This document shows positions 16,989 to 30,300 of a stretch of 64,000 bases of DNA, piece after piece. The DNA lies in NCBI RefSeq assembly GCF_000308775.1, contig NZ_BAGJ01000027.1, forward strand, positions 62,001-126,000. Direction: 5' to 3'. Position 1 is the stretch's first letter; each line of letters begins with the position of its first letter. The DNA comes from Nocardia testacea NBRC 100365 (lineage in GTDB: Bacteria; Actinomycetota; Actinomycetes; Mycobacteriales; Mycobacteriaceae). Both the position numbers and the translations under genes were made by a program. The notes below the pieces were generated by a model, which saw nothing but the letters and a program-made list of their open reading frames with translations, searched no databases and was not told the origin of the DNA.

Positions 16989-17552
16989 ATGGCCGAGGCG
17001 CCGGCACCGCGTGACGAACGGATCACCGCCGCGACACTGGAACTGCTGCGCGCCAAAGGGCCGAAAGCGGTGACCGTCGAGGCCGTCGCCGCACTCTCGG
17101 GGGTGGCCAAGACGACGATCTACCGCCGATACAGCAACCGCGGCGACATGCTCACCTCGTCACTGAGTTCGATCGCCGAGCCGGAGCCGCCCCCGGAGAA
17201 CGCGACCCTGCCGGCCGTCCTGCGGTGGGTTGTCGAACAATCCCTGCACGTCGCCGATACGAGTATCGGCGCCGGCGGCGTGGCCGCCCTGCTCACCGAC
17301 GACGATCCCGAGTTCACCGCCCTGATCCGGGCGCTGCTCGTACAGCATCGTCACCACCTGACCGAAGCGCTGAGCGCGGCGTTCGCGGCGACGACACCGC
17401 GAGCGGAACTCGATGCCGACACCGTCCTGGACATGATCGTCGGCGCCTACCTCGCGGAAACCGCACGCAGCGGCGGAATCCGAGACGATTTCGATGAGCG
17501 GGTGCTCTCGGTCATCGGTTGCGCGATCACCGCCGGTACGCCGAATCGGTGA
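16989..17552 (+). CDS. TetR family transcriptional regulator
   Basis: 187 residues from the ATG at 16989, which has AAGGAG at 16978-16983; an upstream ATG at 16932 lies next to the operator and is less likely. The N-terminal helix-turn-helix reads ERITAATLELLRAKGPKAV then EAVAALSGVAKTTIYRRYSN, a textbook TetR recognition region. The ligand domain is all-helical, with AALLTDDDPEFTALIRALLVQ and a TetR-C-like LDMIVGAYLAE. It is divergent from the SPW/DUF4254/polymerase operon with a 25-bp palindrome between, so it probably represses both. The ligand is unknown. Confidence 0.9.
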   Translation: MAEAPAPRDERITAATLELLRAKGPKAVTVEAVAALSGVAKTTIYRRYSNRGDMLTSSLSSIAEPEPPPENATLPAVLRWVVEQSLHVADTSIGAGGVAALLTDDDPEFTALIRALLVQHRHHLTEALSAAFAATTPRAELDADTVLDMIVGAYLAETARSGGIRDDFDERVLSVIGCAITAGTPNR

Positions 17553-17597
17553 TCCGCCGGCGGCCACCGCGTCTCACCGGTCGCGCCCGAGACCGGG

Positions 17598-17864
17598 TCA
17601 GGCGGGCGCTTCGCCTTCGAACCCGGAAGCCCAGAACCGGCCACGCAGCGAGAGGTCGCGGAGCATATTCGTGACCTCTTCCGGAGACATCCGCGGGGTG
17701 GCCGCCCGGCCGGCCGCCGACGCGGGCCCGGTCGGTCGAATCGGCGCCCGAACCGGACGCGGGAACTCGCCCGAGCCGCTGGACGACAGGGCCACCGGCC
17801 GACACGGAGTAGACGCGACCGCGCGCCGCACGGCCGGCGCAGCGCCGCGCGCGGAATCGGACAA
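17598..17864 (-). CDS. Doubtful small ORF upstream of the NRPS
   Basis: An 88-codon frame opening on TTG. Its last 30 residues (MSPEEVTNMLRDLSLRGRFW and a short acidic end) look like a real amphipathic helix; the N-terminal part is Ala/Arg/Pro-rich and unconvincing. No ribosome-binding site was seen. It could be a small peptide of about 30 residues starting at an internal ATG, or chance. Family not recognised. Confidence 0.25.
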   Translation of the reverse strand: MSDSARGAAPAVRRAVASTPCRPVALSSSGSGEFPRPVRAPIRPTGPASAAGRAATPRMSPEEVTNMLRDLSLRGRFWASGFEGEAPA

Positions 17865-17878
17865 TAGCTACCAAGTAC

Positions 17879-17896
17879 ATATTTCGGGCGAAATAT
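17879..17896. promoter_or_regulatory. Perfect AT-rich palindrome in the NRPS leader
   Basis: ATATTTC-gggc-GAAATAT (17879-17896), a perfect 7-bp inverted repeat in the most AT-rich part of the 818-bp gap before the NRPS. It lies about 475 bp upstream of the NRPS start. It may be a regulator site or lie near the transcription start. The remaining leader (17897-18370) is also AT-richer than its surroundings and has no convincing gene. Confidence 0.45.
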
Positions 17897-18370
17897 CGAT
17901 CTCGCCCACAGTAACAGAATTACTTTCCGGAATTACCTCACCTTCCGCGGCACCGCACCCCGTCTCCCGCCGCCGGCGCCGATTCGAGGACGTCCCGACC
18001 GGCGGGGTGAAGAAACAATAATGCACGGTGCGGACCGGCCCCCGGGGTGACATCCGAGAGTTACGCGGTCGACCGGCCCGGAACCGGTTTACGCGCATTA
18101 CCGCGCGGACGAGCGATAACCGGATTCCGGCGCGCAAAGCGTTGGCAAGGTGCAACGAATTCCTCGATGGTGTTTATCCGAACGTGACATCTGCCCCTAT
18201 TACACGCGAAGCTCGACACGGTCGATACCCATAAGACTGGATCCGGTTACGGCACATCCTGCCGATTTCGGGATCCCGGCAAAGAATCTTGGTTCTGAAG
18301 CGAAATTTTGGTCTGTACTCGGGCAAAAATCTCTGCTTACACTGAGGGCGGCCGGTTGTGGAGGAGAGCT

Positions 18371-21300
18371 ATGGACCGCTCGGACCCCTATTTCGAGCCA
18401 GGATCGGGAGGAAACGGACCGGCCCGGTCCGGGACCACGGTCGGAAATCTCGTTCCCCTGTCCGCCGGGCAGCGGGGACTGTGGCTCGCACAGCAGTTGC
18501 GCCCGGATATTCCGATATCCGAGGCGCAATACATCGAACTGCACGGTGATCTGGATATCGAGCTGCTACGCCGTTCTTCCATTCGCGCGGGCCACGAATT
18601 CCAGTCCGGATACCTACGGCTGGTCGAGAGCGACGGTGAGCCGCACCAGCTGTACGACCCGTATCTGGAGTCGGTAGGACCGGTCATCGATTTGCGGGGT
18701 GAACCGGATCCGATGGAGGCGGGTCTGCAGTGGATGCGCCGCGAATACACGACACCGCTCGATATGGTCCGCGACCGGCTGGTCGCCGGGGCGCTGTTGC
18801 AGATCGGTGAGCGGCATTACCTGTGGTACAACCGGATTCATCATGTCGCGCTGGACGGCTACGGCGCGATGACGATGGTGAACCGAGTCGCGGCGCTGTA
18901 CACCGCGGCGGTGCGGGGCGGAACCGCCGAGCACGGTGACCCGCTGGAACCGAGCCGGGCGGCGGACCTGCGCACGCTGTACGAGGCCGACCGTAGCTAC
19001 CGGGAGTCGAAAAGGTTCACCGACGATCGGGCGTACTGGGTGAACAGGCTCGCCGGCGTCGGGGAGGGATCGAGCCTCGCGACCGGTTACGCGCCCGCGT
19101 GCGCGGAAAGCGTGGCCGTGCTCGGCGAGCTGGACCCGGCGACGGTGGCGCGGATACACCGGTCCGCCGCCGCCCTGGCCGCGAGCCCGGCCGCCGTGGT
19201 GATCGCCGCGTTCGGCTGCTATCTGGCCCGGATGACCGGCCGCGACGATGTCATGGTCGATATCCCGGTGTCGGGGCGTACCACCGCCGTAGTACGGCGC
19301 TCGGGAGGCGTATTCGTCAATGTCGCACCGTTTCCGATCGAGCTCGGCGCCGGGGAAACCGTGGCGACGCTGGTGCGGCGGGTGCAGTCCGACCTGATCG
19401 GCGCCCTGCGGCATCAGCGCTGCGGCCTCTACGATATCCGCGCCGCCACCGGAGCCGACGGACAGCGGCAGTACGCCGGTCCGATGGTCAACGTCATGTT
19501 CTTTCCCCAGCAGATCCGGCTCGGGCCGGTCACCGGGGAATTCCACATCCTCAGTTCCGGGCCGGTCGAGGATCTGCTCGTCGATCTCTACCAGACCGGC
19601 GACCCACCGCGGACGATCCTGCATTTCCTGGCCAACCCCGACCTCTACACCCGGGACGAATTGGCAGCGCACCGGACCGGTTTCACGCGGTTCCTGGAAG
19701 CGTTCGCCGCCGCCGCGCCGGACACCGGCCTCGGACAGGTCCATCCCGACAGTGCCCGGGCCGGCGACCGGATCCGGCGCCGGCGGGAGACCCTCACATT
19801 CTGGCGGGAGACTCTCGCCGACCTGCCGGAGGAGCTGCCGCTACCGTTCGATCGGCCGCGTCCGGCGGTGGCGTCGGGCCGGCGCGGGAACCGCCGGTTC
19901 GGGTTGGATGCGGACCTGGCCGGCACGCTGGAAGAATTGGCGGCAGAGCGTGGCACGTCGCTGTTCACAGTGATCCATGCCGCGATGGCGGTCCTTCTCG
20001 CCCGGCTGAGCGGTTCCGGTGATATCGCTGTCGGCGCACCGGTGGGCCGGCACGGCGCCGGGGGGACGACCCCGGAGCTCGTCGACGCGGTGGTATTGCG
20101 GACCGAAACAGATCTCGGTGAATCGTTCACCGGGTTCCTCGACCGCGTGGCCCGGGTCGATTCGGCCGCCTTCGGCCATTCCGGCATCCCGTTCGCGCGA
20201 CTGGTCGAAGAGCTGGGCCCACCGCGTTCGCCGGCGCGGCATCCGCTGTTCCAGACCATGGTGGCCTGCGGGACCCCGCCGCAGGCGGTGCCGGACCCTA
20301 CCGATCCCGGGGCCGCGGTGACCGGCCTTCCCGATCCGGCCCGGCTCGATCTGCGGGTCACGGTATCCGACGACGAGGACGGATCGACTGTCGCGGTCGA
20401 CTACTCGGCGGATCTGTTCGACGCGGACACCGTCGACTCGTTGATCCACCGATGGATACGGATCCTGGAATCGGTGGCCGCCGAACCGGGAGCCGCGGTG
20501 GGGTCGATAGACGTACTCGACCCGACCGAACGCGCGGGATTGCTGACCCGTTCCGGTCCACCCGCCGGCGCGCCCCGCACCTTCGCCGAGCTGCTGGCCG
20601 CGGCCGCCGCCCGGGACCCCGGCGCGCCGGCGATCCTGTGCGGCGATACCCGGATCGACTACCGGGAGCTGGACGAGCGCTCCGACCGATTGGCCAGGAC
20701 GCTCATCGAGCGGGGCGCCGGACCCGAGGGCGTGGTCGCCGTGGCGATGCCGCGCTCTCCCGATTCCGTTCTCGCCCTCTGGGCAGTAGTGAAATCCGGC
20801 GCCGCCTTCCTGCCGATCGATCCGTCGTATCCGGCTGCCCGGATCGCCCATATGGTCACCGACTCCGGGGCCGCACTCGGCCTGACGATCGCCGCGCTGC
20901 GCGCCGAATTGCCCGCTACCGTCGAATGGCTGCTCCCCGGCGACCCCGGCCCGCCCGGCGGCGCCCGGCCGATCACCGACCGCGACCGGACCACCGTGCT
21001 GCGGCACACACACCCCGCCTACCTGATCTACACCTCGGGTTCCACGGGCACACCCAAAGGCGTGACCGTGACGCACTCCGGACTGGCCGCCCTCGCGGCC
21101 GAACAGCGCGAACGGTATGCGGTGACCGGGGCCGCGCGGACCCTGCATCTCGCCTCACCGAGCTTCGACGCCTCGGTCTGGGAACTACTGCTCGCGGTGG
21201 GTTCCGGCGCCACGATGGTGATCGCCGAGCCCGGCACCTACGGCGGCGCGGAACTCGCCGATCTGATCCGCCGCCACGGGGTGACGCACGCGGTGGCGAC

Positions 21301-24300
21301 CCCGGCCGCCCTGGCCTCGGTGGATCCGGCCGGGCTGGACAGCCTGCGCGTGGTCGTCGCGGCCGGGGACGCCTGCCCGCCGGAGCTGGTGCGGCGCTGG
21401 GCCGTCGGCGGACGCGAGTTCTTCGACGCCTACGGTCCGACCGAGGTCACGATCATGGCGAATCACAGCGCCCCGCTGACGCCGGGAGAACCGGTCACCA
21501 TCGGCGGCCCCGTCCGCGGTGCCACGGAGTGGGTGCTGGACCGGCGCCTGGAACCCGTCCCGGTGGGCGTGGCCGGTGAGTTGTACATCGCGGGTGCGCT
21601 GCTCGCCCGCGGCTACCATCACCGGCCGGGAGCCACCGCCGCGCGCTTCGTCGCCTGTCCCTGGAAATCCGGTCAGCGGATGTACCGCACCGGCGACATG
21701 GTCCGCTGGACCGCCGAGGAGACGATCCAGTATCTGGGCCGGTCGGACTTCCAGGTCGAGATCCGGGGCGTACGAGTCGAACTCGGCGAGATCGATGCCG
21801 CCCTGGCGGCCTGTGAGTCCGTCGGATTCGCCGTCACCGTCGGCCACCACACCGGTTCCGGGACCGCCGCGCTGGCCTCCTATGTCGTGCCCGCGCCCGG
21901 GCATTCGATCGATATCCCAGTGCTGACCGCACACCTGCGCGGCCTGCTGCCGTCCTACATGGTCCCGCCCTCGATCACGGTGCTCGAGCACATCCCGCTC
22001 ACCCCGGCGGGCAAACTGGACCGCAAGGCGCTCCCGGACCCCGTCGTCACCACCACGATGCCGTTCCGGCCACCTGGGACACCGGTCGAACGCACCATCG
22101 CACGGGTTTTCGCCGAGGTGCTCGGCCACGACACCGTCGGTCTCGACGATTCGTTCTTCGCGCTCGGCGGTGACAGCCTGACCGCGACCCGGGTGGCTGC
22201 CCGGCTCGGGACGGCGCTGGGCGCCGAGGTCCCGGTGCGGTTGTTGTTCGAGGTGCCGCGGGTGTCGGAACTGGCCGCCCGGGTGGAGGGGCAGCTGCGA
22301 ACGGGACGGCAACGCCCGCCGCTGGTCGCCGGACCCCGCCCCGACCTCGTGCCCTTGGCGCCGGCCCAGCAGCGGATGTGGTTCTTCAACCAGTACGACA
22401 CCGCTTCCGGTGCCTACAACATGCCGATCGCGGTCCGGCTGCGGGGTGAACTCGATCTCGGCGCGCTGCGCGCGGCGATGACCGACGTCCTGGGCAGGCA
22501 CGAGTCGCTGCGGACACGTTATCCGGAACAGAAGGGCACCCTGACCCAGGTGGTCGAGCCGGTCGACGCCGTCGATCGGGAGTTGAGCCCGATACCGGTG
22601 GGACCGGACCGGCTGGTCACCGCGATCACCGAATTCGTCCACGAGGGCTTCGATGTGAGCACCCGGGTCCCGGTGCGTACCCGGTTGTTCCGGGTCGCCG
22701 GCGGCGCGGAGACCGAATACGTGCTGGCCGTGGTGGTCCACCATATCGCCGCCGACGGCTTCTCGATGGCCCCGCTGGCCCGCGATGTGACGATCGCGTA
22801 CGCCGCGCGGGCACGTGGTGCGGCCCCGGAGTGGCCGCCGCTGCCGGTCCAGTACGCCGATTACGCCCTGTGGCAGCGCACTGTCCTGGGCGACCCCGAT
22901 GATCCCGACTCGTTGAGCGCCCGGCAGATCCGGTACTGGAAGGAAACATTGGCCGATCTGCCGGAGGAACTGGGCCTGCCCTTCGATCGACCACGACCGG
23001 CGGTGCGGTCGAACCGGGGGTCGAGTCACCGGTTCGGCCTGGGCTCGGATCTGGTGGGGAAACTGCGCGCGTTCGCCCGCGACCGCAGCTCGTCGTTGTT
23101 CATGGTGATCCACGGCGCGCTCGCGACACTGCTCGCCCGGTCGAGCGGTTCCGGTGATATCGCGATCGGCACGCCGGTGGCCGGGCGGGGCGCCGCCGTA
23201 CTCGACGATGTGATCGGGATGTTCGTCAACACGGTGGTCCTGCGTACCGAGGTGGACCCCGGTGAGTCGTTCGACGCGTTCCTCGACCGGGTCGAACGCA
23301 TCGATCTGGCCGCGTTCGGGAATGCCGATGTTCCCTTCGAGCAGCTGGTGGACGAGCTCGCCCCGCAGCGTTCGCAGTCCCGGCATCCGCTGTTCCAGGT
23401 ACTGCTGGCCTTCCAGAACCTCGCCCGCCCCGATCTGGAACTGCCCGGCCTGCACGTCTCGGTGCTCGACCTGCCCGAGGATGTGTCCCGGTTCGATCTG
23501 CAGCTGATGCTGGCCGACGACGAGCGCGGCGGACTGGCGGTGACGGTCACCTATTCGACGGAGCTGTTCGACGCGGACACCATCGAATCCCTGGTGCGCC
23601 GCTGGATTCGGATTCTCGAAGCCGTGGCGGCCGATCCGGCGGTCCCCGTAGGAGCGATCGAGGTACTCGAATCCGCCGAACGCGCCGATCTGCTGACCCG
23701 TTCCGGTGCACCCGCCGGCGCGCCCCGCACGCTGGCCGAGCTGCTGGCCGCCGGCGCCGCCCGGAATCCCACGGCGACGGCGCTGGTTTCCGGCGATGCA
23801 CGCATCGATTACCGGGAACTGGGTGAGCGCGCCGGCCGATTGGCCCGCACCCTCGTCGAGCGGGGGGCCGGGCCCGACGACATCGTCGCGGTCGCGATGC
23901 CCCGTTCGGCGGATTTCGTGCTCGCGGTCTGCGCGGTGGCCGCATCCGGTGCCGCGTTCCTGCCGATCGACCCGTCGTACCCGGCGGCCCGGATCATCCA
24001 TATGACCACCGACTCCGGAGCCGTACTCGGTCTGACCACCACCGCGGTACGCGACCGGCTGCCCGACACCATCGAATGGCTGACCCCGGACACCGCCGGC
24101 TCATCGGAGCGGGCCGGCGACGGCGGGCCGATCTCCGACGCCGACCGGGTGCGCCCGTTGCGTGCCGACCATCTCGCCTATGTCATCTACACCTCCGGGT
24201 CGACCGGCCTTCCCAAAGCTGTCGCGGTAGCACACCGTGGGCTGGCGGCGTGCGCGAGCGAGCACCACGAGGGCCTGCACATCGGGCCGGGTGCGCGCGT

Positions 24301-27300
24301 CCTGGGCCTGGCCTCTCCGAGCTTCGACGTCTCGGTCCTGGAACTGCTGTCGGCGCTGGCCGCGGGCGCGACGATGGTCGTCGCCCCCGGTGATGTCAAC
24401 GGCGGCGACGCACTCGCCGAACTGCTCGACCGCGAACGGGTCGGCCATGTGTTCATCACCCCCTCCGCACTGTCCACCGTCGACCCCGACCGATGGCCGC
24501 TACCGCATCTGCGCACGCTGACCGTCGGTGGAGAGGGTTACGGGACCGAACTGGTGCAGCGCTGGAGCCACGGCCACGAGATGTTCGACGAATACGGGCC
24601 CACCGAGGGCACGGTCACCACGACCCGCTCCGCCGCGCTGGTGCCGGGCGAACCCGTGACGATCGGTGGCCCGATCCGCGGTGTCACGGTGTGGATTCTG
24701 GACCAGCGGCTACAACCCGTCCCGGCCGGCGTGACGGGTGAACTGTACGTCGCGGGCGCGCTGCTGGCCCGCGGGTACCATCGCCGGCCGGGCATGACCG
24801 CCGGACATTTCGTCGCCTGTCCCTGGAGCCCCGGCCGGCGGATGTACCGCACCGGGGATATGGCCCGGTGGACTGCCAATGGAACCATCCAGTACCTGGG
24901 CCGGTCGGATTTCCAGGTCAAGATCCGCGGCCTGCGTATCGAACTCGGCGAGATCGACGCGGTGCTGGGCGCGCACGAGTCCGTCGGATTCGCCGCCACT
25001 GTCGGGCACCGAACCGGCACCGGGGCCACGACGCTGGCCGCGTATGTGGTGCCCGCACCGGGCCGATCGATCGATATCGCGCAGCTGATCGACCACCTCG
25101 GCAGCCGCCTGCCGTCCTATATGATCCCGCCTTCGATCACCGTCCTCGAACACATCCCGCTCACCCCGGCGGGCAAACTGGACCGCAGGGCGCTGCCGGA
25201 ACCGGCCCGCGCCGACAGCACGCCCTTCCGAGCGCCGCGGACACCGCTCGAACACACCATCGCCGGGGCGTTCGCCGAGGTACTGGGTGTCGACACCGTC
25301 GGTCTCGACGATTCCTTCTTCGCCCTCGGCGGCGACAGCATCATGTCGATCATGCTGGTGAACCGGGCCCGGTCGGCGGGCGTCCTGTTCTCGGCACGTG
25401 AGGTGTTCGACCACCGGACGGTCGCCGGGCTGGCCGCGGTCGCCGTCCGTGACGACGATGCGGCGCACGCGTCCGGTTCGGTGGAACTGCCCGGCGCGGG
25501 TGTGGGGCCGATACCGCTGACGCCGATCATGCACTGGTTCACCGAGCACGCGCGCGGAACAGGCCGCCTCACCCAAGCCGTGCTGCTGGGCCTGCCCCCC
25601 GGAGTGTCGCGGCAGCGGCTGGCGGAGACCGTGCAGGCGGTACTCGACCGGCACGATATGCTGCGCTCCCGGTTGCGCCCGGACGGTGACGGGAACTGGA
25701 TATGGGAGACATCGCCGGTGGGCGCGATCCGGTCCGACGACATCATCCACCGGGTGACCACGGACGCGACGCCGGGTGGCCCCGAGTTCCGCAGGGTGAT
25801 CGCCGCGGAATCCGTGGCCGCGGCGAACCGGCTCGATCCGGCCGCGGGCATCGTGGTGCAGGCCGCCTGGTTCGATCCGGTGGACACCACCGTGCCGGGC
25901 CGGCTGCTGATCGTGGTGCACCATTCGGCGATCGACGGTGTCTCCTGGCGGGTGCTGGTGCCCGACCTCGCGATCGCATGGGCGCGGGCGGAGTCGGGCA
26001 CCCCGCCGGATCTCCCCCCGGTGGGCACATCCGTACGCGGCTGGGCACACGGGCTGGTCCAGGCGGCCCAACGCCCGGAGCGGATCGCGGAACTCGGTCT
26101 GTGGCAGGCCCAGACCGCCGGACCCGACCCGATGATCGGCTCACGTCCCCTGGACCCCGCGGTCGATGTGGCCGACACCGTGCGCACGGTCGAGGTCGAA
26201 CTCCCGGCCGAGGTCACCGCGGCACTGGCGACCGAGGTGCCCGCCGCGTTCCACGGCACGGTGGCCGACGGGCTGCTGGCCGCGCTGGCGCTGGCGACGA
26301 CGAAGTGGCGCCGCGAGAGCGTACCCGCGGATACCGGCGGGCGGTACGCGCAGCCGGTGATCGGCCTCGAGGGGCACGGTCGCGAGGAGGATATCGTCCC
26401 CGGCGCGGACCTGACCCGGACGGTCGGCTGGTTCACCACGAGTTTCCCTGTGCGGCTGGATCTTTCGAATATCGATATCGACGACGCGTACGCGGGCGGA
26501 CCGGCGCTCGGCGCCGCGGTGAAGGCCGTCAAAGAACAGCTGCGCGCCGTCCCCGACCACGGCATCGGCTACGGCTTACTGCGCTACCTGAACAAGGACA
26601 CCGCGCCGGTACTGCGTGCGCTGCCGGCGCCGCAGATCGGGTTCAACCATCTCGGCCGCATCGTCACCGGGCCCCGCGGACAGGCGCAGGCCTGGCAGCC
26701 GGTGGACGACGGCGGCGACTTCGGCGCCGCCGAACTCGCCCGTGCCCTGAACCCGGATATGCCGGTGACCGCGGCGCTCGAGGTCACCTCCCGGATCGTC
26801 GACGACGGTGTCCGGCCGCGTTTGCGGGCCATCTGGTCGTATCCCGCCGGGGTGCTGGACGCCGCGGCGGTAGGCCGGGTCGCGCAGTTGTGGTCGGATG
26901 CGCTGACCACCTTGGCGGCGTACGCCCGGCGGCCCGGGACGGGGGGACGGACACCGTCGGACCTGGATCTGGTCCGGCTGCGGCAGGCCGAGATCGAGCG
27001 GCTGGAAGCCCGATATCCGGAGCTGCGCGATATCTGGCCGCTGACCCCGCTGCAGGAAGGACTGCTGTTCCACGCGCTGGCCGCCGAGGAATCGGCGGAC
27101 GCGTACATAGTGCAGCTGGTCGTGGAGCTCCGGGGGCGCGTCGATCCGGCGCGGCTGCGGCGAGCCGGACAACTGCTGCTCGACCGGCACGCGAATCTGC
27201 GCGCCGCGTTCGTAACCGATATCGGGCCGGTGCAGGTGGTCGACAGCGGTGTGGCGGCACCCTGGTCGGAGGTCGACCTGTCCGGGCTCACCGACGACGC

Positions 27301-30300
27301 GCGGGCCCGCGAATGGGAGCGGCTGACGGCCGCGGACCGGGCGACCCGGTTCGACCCGGCGCGCCCGCCGCTGTTGCGCTGGATGCTCGTCACCACGGGG
27401 CCGGACAGCTACCGGCTGGTGCTGACCCAGCATCACCTGCTGCTCGACGGCTGGTCGACCCCCCTGCTGCTGCGCGAGTTGCTGGTGCTCTACGCCACCG
27501 ACGGTGATATCGCGGCGCTGCCCCCGGTCCGGCCCTACCGGGACTTCCTGGCGTGGCTCGGCGCGCAGGACCGCGCCGCGGCGCTCGATGCCTGGGCCCA
27601 CGTATTCGACGGCGCCGACGAACCGACCCTGTTGGCTCCGGTGGACCCCGGGCGCGGCTACACCGGATCCCGGGATGTGACCGGCGAATCGACCGAGGAG
27701 CAGACCGCGCGGCTGACCGGTCTCGCCCAGGCCCGGGGAGTCACCCTCAACACGGTGCTCCAGGGGGCGTGGGCGATCGTACTGGGCCTGTTGACATCCC
27801 GGCACGATGTGACATTCGGGTCGACGGTCTCGGGGCGGCCTCCGCAGATACCGGGTGTCGAATCGATGATCGGGCTGTTCGTCAACACCCTGCCGGTACG
27901 GGTCCGGCTCGACCCGGCCGAGAGTCCGGCCCAATTACTGGAGCGGATCCAGGCGGAGCAGGCCGCCCTGCTCGATCACCACCACGTGGGCCTGACCGAT
28001 ATCGAACACGCCGCCGGGCCGGGGGCGGTGTTCGACACGATGACGGTGTTCGAGTCCTATCCTGTCGACCGCGGCGGCGTGACCGCGGAGACCGATATCG
28101 CCGGCCTGCGGCTCGTCGACGTGACCGGTACCGACGCCGCCCACTATCCACTGGGCGTGGTCGCCCATATCGACACCCGGCTGCACCTGCGCATCAAGTA
28201 TCGGCCCGAACTCTTCGAGCACAATGCGCCGGCCGCGATACTGCGCCGGATACTCCGTGTACTGGACCTGTTCGTCACCGACCCGGATCGGCCGCTGGGC
28301 CGGCTGGATCTGCTCTTCCCGGCGGAGTACCGGCAACTGCTCTCGATATCGGGTGATCCGGCGGCGCCCGAGCAGGTCCTGCCCGACCTGCTCACCGCGG
28401 GCCCGGACCCGGAGGCGATCGCGGTGGTGTGCGGAGAGCACCGGTGGACCTACCGCGAACTCGACGCGCAGTCGAATCGGCTGGCGCGGTGGCTGATCGC
28501 CCGGGGCGCCGGACCGGAGACCGGTGTGGCGGTGGGGTTGCCGCGGTCGGCCGAGTCGGTGCTGGCTATCTGGGCGGTGGCGAAATCGGGGGCGGCATTC
28601 GTCCCGGTCGACCCCGCCTTTCCCGCGGACCGGATCGACCATATGCTCACCGATTCCGGTGTGACCGTGGGGATCACCTCGGCGCGGTGGCGGGATCGGC
28701 TGCCCGGCCGGGTGTGCTGGCTGGTCCTCGACGAACCCGCGACGGCGGCCGAAGTCGCGGCCATGGCGGCGGCGCCGGTGACCGATGCGGAACGCATACT
28801 GCCGGTGCGTGCCGACCAGGTGGCGTATGTGATCTACACGTCCGGTTCGACCGGGGTGCCGAAGGGTGTGGTGGTATCGCACCGGGGTCTGGCCAATCTG
28901 GTCGCCGAGCAGCAGTCGCGGTTCGGCATCGGACCGGGCACCCGGGTCCTGCACGCCGCCTCGCCGAGTTTCGACGCGGCGATCCTGGAACAACTGTGCG
29001 CGTTCGCCTCGGGCGGACAGCTCGTGATAGCGCCCCCGGCAGCGTACGGCGGCGCCGAGCTGTCCCGGATCCTGCGGCGGGAGAGAGTGACCCATGCCGC
29101 ACTCACCCCCACGGTGCTGGGAACGATCGACCCGGCCGGGCTGGAGTGCCTCGAAACGGTCGCGCTCGGGGGCGAAGTGCCCCCACCGGAACTGGTATCG
29201 CGATGGGCGCCGGGCCGGACCCTGGTCAACACCTACGGTCCCGCGGAGGCCACGGTCGAAACCGATGCCACCGAGCCGTTGGCGGCGAACGCCGCGGTGA
29301 CGATCGGCAGGCCGATCCGCGGGGTCGGGCAGGTCGTCCTCGACACCTGGTTGCGCCCGGTGCCGGTCGGGGTGGTGGGCGAGTTGTACCTGGCCGGCCC
29401 GGGCCTGGCCCGCGGTTATCGCAACCGGACCGGTACGACCGCGGCGCGGTTCGTCGCCGATCCGTTCGCGGGCCCGGGACGGCGCATGTACCGGACCGGC
29501 GACCTGGTGCGATGGTCGCGGCAACCGGACGGGACCCCGGCACTCGAGTATGTGGGCCGGGCCGATTCCCAGGTGAAGGTCCGCGGGTTCCGCATCGAAC
29601 TCGGCGAGGTCGAATCGGTACTGCGGACCTGTCCGGGTGTGGCCGATGCCGCGGCGGCCGTGCACCGGGACCCCGCCGCCGGCGATCGGTTGATCGGATA
29701 CCTGGTCCCCGAACCCGGTGCCGCGGTCGACCCCGCCGCGACTCTGGCCCACGCCGGCGAACGGCTGGCCGCACATATGGTCCCCGCGCACGCGATGGTG
29801 CTCCACGCGCTCCCGCTGACCGCGACCGGCAAACTCGACCGCGCCGCGCTCCCCGCACCGGACTTCGCCGCGGCCCGGACCGTATCCCGGACCCCGGTCA
29901 CCGGAGCGGAGAAGACGCTGGCGCGACTGTTCGCGGAGGTACTCGGAGTCGACGAGGTCGGTGCGGACGATTCGTTCTTCGCGCTCGGCGGGGACAGCAT
30001 CATGGCCATCCAGCTGGTGACCCGGGCCCGGGCGGCCGGACTGGTGTTCTCCGCCGGCGCGGTGTTCGACCACCGCACGGTCGCCGCGCTGGCCCGGAAC
30101 GCAGTGCGCGACAGCGGTTCCGCGGCGCCCGCCCGGCCGGCGGAACTGCCCGGCGGGGGCGTGGGGCCGGTGCCACTCACCCCGATCATGTGCTGGATGT
30201 TCGAACGCGGCAGCTTCGACCGGTTCTGCCAGTGGGTCGAGCTGGCCCTGCCCGCCGGTATCGACGCCGACGGGATCGCTGCCACCGTACAGGCGGTACT

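Noticed and set aside
21185..24001. Very long open frame (938 codons) on the minus strand inside the NRPS, and similar ones at 24710-26071 and 27935-30349
   Set aside because: They are antisense shadows caused by high GC at third positions. They have no motifs and lie over clear A, C and E domains.
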